NCBI GenBank assembly: GCA_002723275.1
Contig: PBNZ01000002.1
Span: forward strand, 264,076 to 328,075
Reading direction: 5' to 3'
Origin: Planctomycetaceae bacterium
GTDB lineage: Bacteria; Planctomycetota; Planctomycetia; Pirellulales; Pirellulaceae
DNA length: 64,000 nt
Shown here: positions 39,001-46,341 of the stretch, piece by piece
Position numbering within the stretch: the first letter of the stretch is position 1
How the letters are laid out: each line of letters begins with the position of its first letter
The notes under the pieces: model-generated
Databases searched by the model: none
Told to the model about the DNA's origin: nothing
The model's input: the letters and a program-made list of their open reading frames with translations, nothing else
Translations under genes and position numbers: made by a program

Positions 39001-40143
39001 CAAATCGTTGACTACGCGAAAGCGATTGAGAAAAAGTCGTCGACGCGTGGTAAGGCAAAGCCTCAATCCTGCACGGGCCTGGCGTTGGCGCCTGTTTTAG
39101 AGGCTGGTCCGACGGAGATCCGGCCAACTTATGATCCGGCTGAAGACCAAAAAGAAGTTGAGGGTGATCTTGAGATTACTGAGGTTGGTCAACAGGCGAA
39201 AATGCCCTGGCAGATTGACGGTCGTCGCTGGCACACCCTCGAACGCGTTGGCCGCAAGGGGGAACCCTGTCGATGGGATGGTCGCATCTTGGAGGAAGTG
39301 GTTGATCGTATTCAGAGTCTCGGCGATTTTGGAGAGACGAACTGGGGTGCTCGCACAATCGTGGAAGTTGCGGGAAAGACGAAAAGTCACGGCTGGTTCT
39401 TGCACGCGATTACGGGTGAGGCCTGGTTGTTGAAGCTCAAATTCCGAACTTCAAAAGGCACCTTTCGTCGAGACGACCTGATCAAACAACTGAATCTGAA
39501 AACGCTCAATCAAATGGATGAATTGCCGGTTTACGGCAATCAACCGCGCGTGAAGTGCAAGTCGATTCGGGGCCCCTGGCAAGAAGTGGAGATACGAGCT
39601 TACTCGTATGACGAAATCGATCAGCCCGCTTTCTGGGAATTTCTGGAGGCGGCGGTTCGTGGTTTCGAAAAGCTTACGACACGGGCCGCTGAAAACCCGG
39701 AAGATCTGATGCCTTGGAAAAAGCTTGGCCGCAAGTGGCATTTCGCGCGGCGTGGATTTCCACCGGGGAAAAAAGTGAAATGGCAAACGAGTCTGCTCGA
39801 AGATCTATGCGAACTACTGATCGAAGTAGCTGGTGAAGAGAGTCAATTCCTTTGGAACAATCAACAACTGGTGCATCTATATGTTCCCGGACAACGTCAA
39901 CCTTGGGCGACCCTCCACACTAAACGACTGGCGTCACTTGACCTGTCGCTGACGGGGCCGAAGAGCCAATTTGGTTTGGGACGAATCACTCAATTCGGCT
40001 TCGAACGCGAAATCGACGGTGAAGCTAAGGATGTTGATGTCGTCAAAATAAAATTCAATAAGAACAATCAGATTCAAGATGACGAACTGAATGCATTTCT
40101 ACGTGAGCACTTTGATGCAGTAAGATCTTTGTTGGCTCAATAG
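33055..40143 (+). CDS. uvrA: giant tandem UvrA (excinuclease ABC subunit A)
   Basis: A 2362-aa protein with two complete UvrA copies plus an extra C-terminus. UvrA is the damage-sensing ATPase of nucleotide excision repair. Four ABC modules are visible: Walker A motifs near residues 33, 713, 1067 and 1701, and LSGGE signatures near 528, 902, 1529 and 1892. Each copy carries the zinc-finger Cys pairs (CPTCSRP and CTECGVSFE in copy 1; CPACNIP and CEECDRSFE in copy 2; later CTACEGNGS and CDECEGNGQ). Residues about 2026-2362 hold a duplicated module of about 165 aa. A single UvrA is about 940 aa. Chlamydial UvrA is also a tandem form, so the arrangement fits the PVC group. Confidence 0.95.
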   Translation: MPNSDIVIKGAREHNLREVDLILPRNKLICLTGVSGSGKSSLAFDTLYAEGQRRYVESLSSFARQFLGQMPKPDVDYIGGLSPSISISQKSAGTNPRSTVGTITEIYDYLRVLYARVGDGHCPTCSRPVTAQSREQILAHIMTLPEGARIYLLAPVIRGQKGEYRDLFEDYLKQGFVRARVDGEIVSLSEDQQLDRQMRHDIEIVIDRLTIGKAARTRLAEAVEVALRIGKGTLIVAQPDATDESSRPRARRKTTTRQKRNRPGDLVMSISYACTECGVSFEAPSPQLFSFNSPQGMCLQCDGLGEFYSFDVDLLIPDPSLSFKQGCLEILGPWKDLGRWRRHIYQGVADSFERVNDMEAGVMLETPWQDLDEMQQEAWLWGTDELHITFTWRGGKSPMKYGGNFEGIIPDLLSKYRNSKSRMQLRQLERYMSTVECPDCKGERLNAQACSVTVSSTHSDFSDRPARSLPEVCRLSVVEAIDFFAELELDPTRTLVATEVLKEIRGRLGFLNNVGLDYLSLDRSAPTLSGGESQRIRLAGQIGCGLVGVLYILDEPSIGLHPRDNDRLIETLGRLRDLGNTVVVVEHDEDTMRASDHIIDFGPGPGVRGGYVVAEGDVQQLVRNIDSVTGQYLSGKREIAVPNSRRLSAGLKPPKPEIEEEEEKPKKVRRGLGAAPEKTNPGEFWLNIAGARHNNLKNIDFAFPLGSFVCVTGVSGSGKSSLVNDILVEALRRDLNGGDGDPGDHDAIVGIKHLDKMIAIDQSPIGRTPRSNPGTYIKLFDDIRNLYTQLPESKQRGYKPGRFSFNVDGGRCTACEGNGSTKLEMDFLADVWVTCPVCQGHRFNRETLSVKFKGHSIADVLEMDVQQALELFDSIPKIRHKLQTLQDVGLDYLKIGQPSPTLSGGEAQRIKLARELVKKSTGSTLYLLDEPTTGLHFADIQMLLEVLHGFVSAGNTVIVVEHNLDVIKTADWIVDLGPEGGAGGGTIVVQGTPEEVAKSKRSPTGVALHRAMNGKNGNGQKAGKKKTARPSKKINQAKYIEVGGAHQHNLKHVDVKLPRDEMSVFCGPSGSGKSSLAMDTIYAEGQRRYVESLSSYARQFVSQMQKPQLEHIEGLSPAIAIEQQNLGNTPRSTVGTSTEIYDYLRILMARLGTPHCPACNIPVGTQTPDEIVDKVMSEREGTRLYLMAPTGVEVGQKYETLWEELRSHGYLRVRIDGVTHSLDDPPTIDRRKKHDVAVVIDRIIVRKASRSRIAESIEAALSIGQGELQVAYPDEKIPENRWRVRSHSQHRVCEECDRSFEALTPHSFSFNSHLGWCDVCEGIGTQVGANPASLIRNRQLTLAEGAIHIWPDVSQPVSKWMLKAISEGTGVPLDVPFDELDARQRRVIMHGAGDTWFSVFRNGRRTKTGRPIFQFQFKGLYPALEEAAKLSPALRSQLEHLVDEVECSACGGSRLREDAAAVRFRGRGIDQLCRQPLGQLQETIEKWKLSSSERKIVGEVIREITGRVEFLNDVGLQYLTLGRPAMTLSGGEAQRIRLASQLGSGLCGVLYVLDEPTIGLHPRDNNRLLKALHRLRDLGNTLVLVEHDREVIEGSDTIVDFGPAAGKHGGEVVAQGKPATVVKRRASVTGPYLSGKAAIPVPSNRRLPTAVANQLSNTTRKGRSTKASETIDLLTVVGSRHNNLRGDDVSIPLGTLTAITGVSGSGKSSLVNDILYNSLARTLHRASVIPGAHERIDGVEHINKVVRVDQQPLGNSPTSNPATYTGVFELIRMLFSQLPEAKVRGYTQRRFSFNVPGGRCDECEGNGQLCIEMHFLPDVWVECDTCRGQRYNPETLEVKFRGHSIADVLELTCAEALQLFANIPKIRRVLQTLCDVGLDYLTLGQAAPTLSGGEAQRVKLAAELSRPDTGRTLYLLDEPTTGLHFTDLEKLLAVLNRLVDLGNTVVVIEHNVDVIKTADWVIDMGPEAGEYGGELVAAGTPEQIVDYAKAIEKKSSTRGKAKPQSCTGLALAPVLEAGPTEIRPTYDPAEDQKEVEGDLEITEVGQQAKMPWQIDGRRWHTLERVGRKGEPCRWDGRILEEVVDRIQSLGDFGETNWGARTIVEVAGKTKSHGWFLHAITGEAWLLKLKFRTSKGTFRRDDLIKQLNLKTLNQMDELPVYGNQPRVKCKSIRGPWQEVEIRAYSYDEIDQPAFWEFLEAAVRGFEKLTTRAAENPEDLMPWKKLGRKWHFARRGFPPGKKVKWQTSLLEDLCELLIEVAGEESQFLWNNQQLVHLYVPGQRQPWATLHTKRLASLDLSLTGPKSQFGLGRITQFGFEREIDGEAKDVDVVKIKFNKNNQIQDDELNAFLREHFDAVRSLLAQ

Positions 40144-40158
40144 TGAAGGCGTCGACCG

Positions 40159-40821
40159 ATGGTTGAAAACACGTTAATTCCTCCCACCTTTCTCTTTCGT
40201 ATTGCGAATCCGCTGCTGTACACGAAACAGCGTTGGAAAAAACAGGGATTGGAACTCGATCCGAAATATGTGCTTCCGAGTTATCACGCCGAACTCAATG
40301 GAGGACCGCGTTTTGCGGATCTTCGAGTCGGTTGGAATGAGGATGGCATCGCCATCAATCTACGGGTGGCGGGGAAGAAGCAGGCACCCTGGTGTCGAGA
40401 ATCTCGGATCGACGATAGTGACGGACTTTCTCTCTTCATCGATACACGTAACACTCGGAACATCCATCGCGCAGGCCGTTTCTGCCATCGCTTCGTATTC
40501 TGTCCGCAGGGGTCCGGTAGGCTGATGGATGAGCCAACCGCGCAATTGGTTGAGATCCATCGTGCGCGAGAAAACCCCAAGCCGGCTCCCGAGGGTTCGT
40601 TAAAGATTCGCAGTGAAAAAAGGATCGATGGCTACATCGTGCATGCATTTATCGAAGCGAACGCGATCACGGGATGGGAGCCCGACGATCAATTGCAATT
40701 GGGATTCTCCTATGCGGTCGTTGATCGGGAGCTCGGCTGGCAGACCTTTAGTCTGGGTCCTGAGTTTCCCTATGCCTCGGATCCCAGCCTCTGGGGATCA
40801 CTTGAGCTTCTTACGGACTAA
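40159..40821 (+). CDS. CBM9-like domain protein
   Basis: A 220-aa protein, 15 bases after uvrA and probably cotranscribed. The pattern resembles the carbohydrate-binding family 9-like (DOMON-type) beta-sandwich found in some bacterial proteins: ADLRVGWNEDGIAINLRVAG, SDGLSLFIDTRNTRNIHRAG, YIVHAFIEANAITGWEP and QLQLGFSYAVVDRELGWQTF. There is no signal peptide, which is unusual for a carbohydrate-binding domain and suggests a cytoplasmic role. The stop overlaps the convergent larA-like gene by 4 bases. Confidence 0.6.
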   Translation: MVENTLIPPTFLFRIANPLLYTKQRWKKQGLELDPKYVLPSYHAELNGGPRFADLRVGWNEDGIAINLRVAGKKQAPWCRESRIDDSDGLSLFIDTRNTRNIHRAGRFCHRFVFCPQGSGRLMDEPTAQLVEIHRARENPKPAPEGSLKIRSEKRIDGYIVHAFIEANAITGWEPDDQLQLGFSYAVVDRELGWQTFSLGPEFPYASDPSLWGSLELLTD

Positions 40822-42095
40822 TTGGTTGCGACTCCCGCAAGCACGTAAGGGCCCTTGGGAATCACCGCTACCGATGCGTCGGCACCGTGCTGTTCCAATG
40901 CGTTTGTGAGTGCAGATTCGACCGAGTTCGCACTACGGACAAAGAGTCGATCGATCGTGTCGGCTGGCAATCCATCGGTAACAACTTGCACGTCGGCTTT
41001 GCGGCAAACCTGTCCCATCTTTTGTAACTGCCACTGATCGATGGAAAAGAAGTCGGGATCGGATAACCGTCCCATGAAGTCTTCCAGGCTGGCATGTGTC
41101 TTAAACAGGTTCTGGAACTCTTCACTTCCAATTCCTTCGGACATGCTGCCTGCAAGAATGATGGTGCCGCCTTCTTTGACGATTGGCATCGCAGCCGTCA
41201 TGCCCTTCACGCATTGGTAAAAGGTTGTGTCCAGGGGGTAACCGGCAGCGCTGGTGACAACGATGTCGACGGGTTTTGGAACTGTTGCAGAGACAACCTC
41301 TCGCACAAAGTTCACACCTTCATCAAAGGCCGCTTGCAGTTCTCCAGCAACAAGACATAGGGGGCGTCGCTGAGCGTCAATCACCGCGTTGACGATGAAG
41401 TCGCATCCGACATGCCTGGCAATCCAGCTGTTTTCTTCATGAACTGGGTTGCCAGTGAGGATGCCGCAATCTGCGTTCGGATGACTGAGAAACTCAGGTC
41501 CATGCCAGACCTTGATCGTGTCGATACCGGCCAGCCCCGGGCAGATGACCTTGCGACCTCCTGAAAACCCCGCCATCAAATGAGGTTCAATGAGGCCCGT
41601 GGATATTTTCAGATCCGCTTCGACATATCGGGTGTCGATCCAAATCGGAACACCGCGAGGACTTTCGCCGAGATAGGTGTGCTCGGCCTGTATCTGACCA
41701 GCATGGTTTTCAATACGATATCGGTCGACGATTTCTTCGCCCACCATTTCGATCAGCTCTTCCCGGTCGTTCGGACGATGCAATCCCGTAGCGACCAGAA
41801 TAAGAATATCCTCTCGAGCGATTCCAGCCCGTTCGAGTCGGCCAAGCAACGCATGTAAGATCAAGCGGTTGGGCACCGGTCGTGTGATGTCGCAAATCGC
41901 GATGCAGACGGTTTGACGACCTCGGGCCAATTTTTCCAAGCTGTCGCAACCAGTTGGTCGATCAAGAATGCGATCAAGAACCGCTTGCGGATCCTCGATT
42001 GGATCCGCATGGCGGTAAGCCAGTATTTTCGCGTCACAGTCTTCTGGTAACTGGACCGGAAGACCAGAACGTCCGTAATCTAGTTGTACACGCAT
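40818..42095 (-). CDS. LarA-family protein (nickel-pincer racemase-like)
   Basis: About 425 aa from ATG 42095 (MRVQLDYGRSGLPV); the longer upstream frame is rejected. Motifs match LarA, the lactate racemase that uses a pyridinium-dithiocarboxylate nickel cofactor: ICDITRPVP, VATGLHRPN (His), IEPHLMAGFSGGRK (His and the cofactor-bearing Lys) and KVWHGPEF (His). Aligned to L. plantarum LarA from memory, the Cys two residues after the second His is Met here, so substrate or coordination may differ. larB, larC and larE are not nearby. Substrate unknown. Confidence 0.83.
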   Translation of the reverse strand: MRVQLDYGRSGLPVQLPEDCDAKILAYRHADPIEDPQAVLDRILDRPTGCDSLEKLARGRQTVCIAICDITRPVPNRLILHALLGRLERAGIAREDILILVATGLHRPNDREELIEMVGEEIVDRYRIENHAGQIQAEHTYLGESPRGVPIWIDTRYVEADLKISTGLIEPHLMAGFSGGRKVICPGLAGIDTIKVWHGPEFLSHPNADCGILTGNPVHEENSWIARHVGCDFIVNAVIDAQRRPLCLVAGELQAAFDEGVNFVREVVSATVPKPVDIVVTSAAGYPLDTTFYQCVKGMTAAMPIVKEGGTIILAGSMSEGIGSEEFQNLFKTHASLEDFMGRLSDPDFFSIDQWQLQKMGQVCRKADVQVVTDGLPADTIDRLFVRSANSVESALTNALEQHGADASVAVIPKGPYVLAGVATN

Positions 42096-42210
42096 GGTAG
42101 TACAACGCTCGTCGGCGAGCTTTGGAGCTGAAGAAAAGGAAAGGCGCGAATGCCAATGCATTCGCGTTAAGTTCACTTAGAGGCAGATGATCAAATCCGA
42201 AGTCATCCAA

Positions 42211-42444
42211 TCAGGACGTCGATTCTTCGGTTGTAGCTTCATCAGTATCCTCTTCCTCTTTCTTGACCTTCTTCTTCTTCTTCAACGCGACTTTCTGGAC
42301 ACGGACCTTTGGAAGTCCGAGAACCCCATCGCCTTCGTTCCAACGCTCGTTCTCTTCGAGCTTTGCGATTCGTTCGACTCGCGTCAGCACGTTGCGGTTA
42401 CCCATACCGCCCCGCCGAACCTTGAGGCTTTTGTCGATGGTCAT
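42211..42444 (-). CDS. PVC-type small basic protein
   Basis: A 77-aa protein starting MTIDKSLKVRRGGMGNRNVL and continuing TRVERIAKLEENERW and GVLGLPKVRVQK. This is the short basic protein conserved across Planctomycetes, Verrucomicrobia and Chlamydiae, whose function I do not know (a ribosome link has been suggested). The conserved core is followed by a poly-Lys stretch (KKKKKVKKEEE) and an acidic Ser/Thr tail. It is a good lineage marker for the window. Confidence 0.8.
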   Translation of the reverse strand: MTIDKSLKVRRGGMGNRNVLTRVERIAKLEENERWNEGDGVLGLPKVRVQKVALKKKKKVKKEEEDTDEATTEESTS

Positions 42445-42683
42445 CTAAGATTCTCCAACTATGACTCGTGGGCCGAACCGTACTGGCTCGCCCCGCCCAT
42501 TGTTTTGGCAATTTGGGAAGCCCCTCAGTATAGAAAATATGTCGAAGGTCATCAATCCGAGGCGATCGGGGAGAAAAGCCGGAAAAATCGCCACTTCCTC
42601 CCCAGCTTCATGGCGAAACTGGCCTTCCAAGTCTGTCCTCGCCCATGAGGAGGTTGTTCACAAAGAGCATCTGGAATCGGATC

Positions 42684-43565
42684 TCAACCGCCTTTTCCTT
42701 CGGCGGAGGTGACGGCTTGCAAGACCCGCAGGAATTCATCCACGCTCTGGGGGCGGTCGCCGGGCTGGACGGAGATAGATTTCATGATTATCTCAGCCAA
42801 CTTCGGATCCAACTTGGGGCAAACCTCAAGCAGATGAACAGGTTGCTTGGTGTCGTGCAGCATTGCCGCTTTGCCCGTCACATCTTGAGATGGCCAAGGT
42901 AGATCCAGGGCACAAAGCTGGTAAATCGTGACGCCGAGAGAAAAGAGATCGACCCGTTGATCGGTCATGCGGCGGCGAACGACTTCAGGTGCCATGTAAT
43001 TGGGCGTCCCAGTGCGATTGCCAGGCTGCATGAACTCCTTGGTGGCCGGGACGGTCAGTCCGAAGTCGATGAGTTTCAGCTGTTTAGCATCTTCGGAACA
43101 GATGAAATTCCTGGGGCAAATGTCACGATGAATGAAACCCTGTTTGTGGACTTCGCCCAAAGCGGTAACCATTTGTCGAATTAATGACAGTCGGTTGCCA
43201 TCAAGGAGAGGGCTTCGGTCCTTAATCAGGATGTTCAATCCAGGACCGTCAAGATATTCCATCATCAGATAGTGTTCGCCATTGTTGGTAACACCATAGC
43301 TGAGCGTTTTGACAATTTGCGGGTGATCGAACTGAACCGCGATTTCGCCTTCAGAAGGCTTTTCTAGACCTTTGAAACGTGACTCGAAGAATTCTGTCTT
43401 CGTTGGATCGAGTACCTTGAGTCCGACGATCTCCCCGGTCTTCTTATCCTTGGCCATATAGAAGGCAGACATCGTGCCGGAGACAGCCTCGCGAAGAAGC
43501 TCATAACGGTTCTCAATACTGAGCTTGCCTTCAAGTAGCGATTTGAATTGATCAAGCAAACCCAT
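42684..43565 (-). CDS. serine/threonine protein kinase
   Basis: A 293-aa soluble kinase domain with no transmembrane segment. The catalytic loop is HRDICPRNFI, the metal motif IDFGLT and the activation segment ends MAPEVVRRRMTD. The ATP Lys is in VGLKVLDP. Two departures from the usual kinase pattern: the glycine-rich loop is not evident (EAVSGTMSAFYM), and the Lys of HRDLKP is Cys. Substrate unknown. Upstream is accD, 100 bases away on the same strand. Confidence 0.85.
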   Translation of the reverse strand: MGLLDQFKSLLEGKLSIENRYELLREAVSGTMSAFYMAKDKKTGEIVGLKVLDPTKTEFFESRFKGLEKPSEGEIAVQFDHPQIVKTLSYGVTNNGEHYLMMEYLDGPGLNILIKDRSPLLDGNRLSLIRQMVTALGEVHKQGFIHRDICPRNFICSEDAKQLKLIDFGLTVPATKEFMQPGNRTGTPNYMAPEVVRRRMTDQRVDLFSLGVTIYQLCALDLPWPSQDVTGKAAMLHDTKQPVHLLEVCPKLDPKLAEIIMKSISVQPGDRPQSVDEFLRVLQAVTSAEGKGG

Positions 43566-43665
43566 AGCGAAAGTTGCCTCAAAGAATCTGATCCGTTCCT
43601 TAACCTCGTGTGCCTTTAATCTAAATTAACATCGAGAGCGGGCACGAGGAGAGGCTTTTTCGGCC

Positions 43666-44505
43666 TTATTTTCCGCAATAGTCAATCACTCGGGCGATTT
43701 CACTTTTCAGTCGATCGCGAGCCACGATTCTGTCAACAAAACCATGCTGTAATAAAAACTCGCTCGTCTGAAAACCTTCTGGTAACTCGATGCGAATCGT
43801 CGCCTTGATTGTGCGAGGTCCTGCAAAACCGATCAACGCTTCGGGTTCCGCGAAGATCACGTCGCCTAGCGAAGCAAAACTTGCTGCGACGCCACCCATA
43901 GTCGGGTTGGTGAGTACGGAGATAAAGAGTCCACCTGCTTCGTCGTGACGCGCGAGAGCGGCTGACACCTTCGCCATTTGCATCAAAGAATGGATGCCCT
44001 CGTGCATTCGAGCACCACCACCCGATCCGCTGACGATAATCAACGGTAAATGCTGTTCGGTTGCACGTTCGGTAAGACGAGCTAACCGTTCGCCGACCAC
44101 CGATCCCATGCTGCCCATGATAAAGGCAGAGTCGGTCACGCCGAAAGCGACACGACGGGCACGGATCATTCCTGTTCCAGTAATTGCAGCGTCACGTAAA
44201 CCTGTTCGCTTTTGCTCGGATACCAATCGATCTCGATAAGATTTCTTGTCCTGAAACTCAAGCGGATCGTCGGGAAGTAGATCAGCATCCCATTCTTCAA
44301 ACGTGCCTTCGTCCAGAACATGTCGGATTCTCTCGGAAGCTGAAACATAGAAGTGATAGCCGCATTCGGGACAAACCCCGAGTCGTTTCTCAGCCTCACG
44401 ACGAAAAATGGCGGCGTGACAACCTGGGCATCGTTGCCACAGACCTTCCGGCACTCCGCGTTTTTGTCGCTTCATAGGACGATTCGATGTGAGATTAGTA
44501 GCCAT
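43666..44505 (-). CDS. accD: acetyl-CoA carboxylase carboxyltransferase subunit beta
   Basis: About 279 aa. It transfers carboxyl from biotin carboxyl carrier to acetyl-CoA in the first step of fatty-acid synthesis, as a partner of AccA. It has the AccD N-terminal zinc ribbon ([20 protein letters not shown] then PECGYHF) and the crotonase-like core: ALIVVSGSGGARM-like [38 protein letters not shown] and [15 protein letters not shown]. Start ATG 44505 (MATNLTSN) is chosen because an upstream TTG adds no conserved sequence; ATG 44475 is also possible. accA is not in the window. Confidence 0.95.
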   Translation of the reverse strand: MATNLTSNRPMKRQKRGVPEGLWQRCPGCHAAIFRREAEKRLGVCPECGYHFYVSASERIRHVLDEGTFEEWDADLLPDDPLEFQDKKSYRDRLVSEQKRTGLRDAAITGTGMIRARRVAFGVTDSAFIMGSMGSVVGERLARLTERATEQHLPLIIVSGSGGGARMHEGIHSLMQMAKVSAALARHDEAGGLFISVLTNPTMGGVAASFASLGDVIFAEPEALIGFAGPRTIKATIRIELPEGFQTSEFLLQHGFVDRIVARDRLKSEIARVIDYCGK

Positions 44506-44660
44506 GTCGCATCTGTTGGCGGGTTGGCGGACAGCGCTTTCCAATTTCTATTTGAACGTTGGTCGATTATCGCCGGAAAACCACCATTGAGGCAAGGCGT
44601 AACCGAGGTTTGATGGGGCCCTGTTTGAATTCGGTAACACTTAAAGACGCACTAGCACTG

Positions 44661-45245
44661 CTAGGACGACGATGCCAGCACGCTGTCAGGGGTCACGTCG
44701 ATCATGACCCAGCTGCCGCATTCGGTTTCGGCTTGCCACAGGTCTCCCAGATCCGAGTTGTCCAAGGTGCTGCGAACAATGCTCCACAGCGGTCCGGGAA
44801 TCACCATGCCGATTGTTCCGGTTTTGTGCTTCTTCAATATTTTTTCTAGTGCCGTTTGGACTCGCTGCCGAGCGGAACTGAGCGTCTCGCCCTCCGGAGG
44901 ACAGACCGTATCCGGCTGCTCCTGCCACTGCTTGTAAACTTTTCGTTGCGTCGACTTTACTTCATCAATCAGTTTGCCTTGCCACAGGCCATGATCGAGA
45001 TTCTGTAACCGATTAACGCTTTTTGATTTAACGCCGAGCGAATTTGCCAGAACTGCTGTCGTTTCTGCGGCAGCCTGACACGGTGATGAATAGACGATTT
45101 CGATGTCGAGCTCCGACAGCTCGTCGGCCGCTTGAGCGGTCTGGTTGTTTCCGAAGTCATTCAACGGAATGTCCAGAGTGCCCTTGATACGGCCCTGCTC
45201 GTCATAGTCGGTGGTGCCGGGTCGAATGAGTACTACACGAACCAT
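44661..45245 (-). CDS. histidine-phosphatase-fold protein lacking both catalytic His
   Basis: About 194 aa from ATG 45245; a longer frame starting inside rpe is rejected. The fold is that of the phosphoglycerate mutase/histidine phosphatase family: VVLIRPGTTDYDEQGRIKG, LDIPLNDFGNNQTAQAADEL, IVYSSPCQAAAETTAVLA, NLDHGLWQGKL, CPPEGETLSSARQRV and GMVIPGPLWSIVR. The catalytic RHG is RPG, and the second catalytic His (usually VxHGG) is also Pro. So both catalytic histidines are missing and the protein is probably not a phosphatase. It follows rpe by 16 bases. Confidence 0.85.
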   Translation of the reverse strand: MVRVVLIRPGTTDYDEQGRIKGTLDIPLNDFGNNQTAQAADELSELDIEIVYSSPCQAAAETTAVLANSLGVKSKSVNRLQNLDHGLWQGKLIDEVKSTQRKVYKQWQEQPDTVCPPEGETLSSARQRVQTALEKILKKHKTGTIGMVIPGPLWSIVRSTLDNSDLGDLWQAETECGSWVMIDVTPDSVLASSS

Positions 45246-45261
45246 CAGTGATGGGTCTCCA

Positions 45262-45951
45262 CTATTGCGCCTGGGCCAAGGTTTCCAGGTCGCGAACGGA
45301 TGTACCGTAATTAGGATGGCGAAAAATGGCGGAACCGACCACCAATAAATCCGCACCTGCCTCGGCGCAGGAACCAATCGTTGCGGAATTGACGCCTCCG
45401 TCAATCTCCAAAATTAAGTCGTCCCGACTCTGTTTCTTAAGTTCCTTCAGTTTTTGCAAGGCGATCGGGTTAAATTGCTGACCGCCGAATCCTGCATTGA
45501 CGCTCATGACGAGTACCAAATCGCAGAGCTCAAGATGAGGCGTAATCTTCGACAATGGTGTGTCGGGATTGAGTGCCAATCCCCCGCAGGCGCCAAGTTC
45601 TCGGATCTGAGCTAAATCGCGAGCGGCGTCATCGGTTGCCTCAATATGAATCGTGATGATATCGGCGCCACTTTCAACGAATGCCTTGAGATAATGACAT
45701 GGCTCCTCGATCATCAAATGTACGTCCAGCGGTAGGTCGGTGAGTCGCCGACAGGCTTCGACGATCGGCATCCCATAGCTCAAATTGGGAACGAATCGAC
45801 CATCCATCACATCAAGGTGCAAACCCGCGACCTCAGCCGCCTCTAATTGCGCTACTTCCCGTTCAAGATTGCCAAAGTCGCACATCAACAGTGAAGGCAA
45901 CACTGCAGGAGCAGCATCGCGTAATCGTTCAAGTTGTGGTCGACGTGACAT
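45262..45951 (-). CDS. rpe: ribulose-phosphate 3-epimerase
   Basis: A 229-aa TIM-barrel epimerase of the pentose phosphate pathway that interconverts ribulose-5-phosphate and xylulose-5-phosphate. It has VLPSLLMCDFGNLEREVAQL, GLHLDVMDGRFVPNLSYG, PLDVHLMIEEP, LVLVMSVNAGFGGQQF and LEIDGGVNSAT, with the metal-binding His and Asp in place. Full length. The pseudo-phosphatase gene follows 16 bases downstream. Confidence 0.96.
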   Translation of the reverse strand: MSRRPQLERLRDAAPAVLPSLLMCDFGNLEREVAQLEAAEVAGLHLDVMDGRFVPNLSYGMPIVEACRRLTDLPLDVHLMIEEPCHYLKAFVESGADIITIHIEATDDAARDLAQIRELGACGGLALNPDTPLSKITPHLELCDLVLVMSVNAGFGGQQFNPIALQKLKELKKQSRDDLILEIDGGVNSATIGSCAEAGADLLVVGSAIFRHPNYGTSVRDLETLAQAQ

Positions 45952-46341
45952 ACCGTTGCAAATCCGGACGAAAGACGAGCGTCGTGGTCAGAGTAGAAAA
46001 GAGGAAGCTTGCCTACGACGATATAGTTCAGACGGCCCAAGACCGACCTGCCAGAATGAGTTGAAAACCAACACGGCCAAAAGGTTGGTATTAATTCTCC
46101 CCCGTGTTGCTGTCCGCGATGCCTTGCCTCAAAAGGATCCTCATCGCGGATCGTCCAATTCTAACAACGACCTGCCGAATCGTCAGCGCGGCTACTAGGT
46201 GATCTCGTAGCCCCTCATTCGTGGGCGCTTATTTTCTGAACATGACCGTTGCTCAATCATTCATAATTTTACTTCCCCCTCGCGAGCGTGGGTAAGAGTC
46301 TAAGTCATGAATCCCATGAGTCTTAGGACAATCAAGATAGG
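45952..46341. other. intergenic region between rpe and scpB
   Basis: A 390-base gap. I see no convincing gene. An imperfect inverted repeat (CTAAGTCATG...CATGAGTCTTAG, about 46299-46326) near the scpB stop could be a weak terminator. Confidence 0.35.

Noticed and set aside
33055-40143. Possible assembly artefact joining two uvrA genes
   Set aside because: The two halves differ throughout in sequence, the frame is open across the junction, and tandem UvrA is known in the PVC group.
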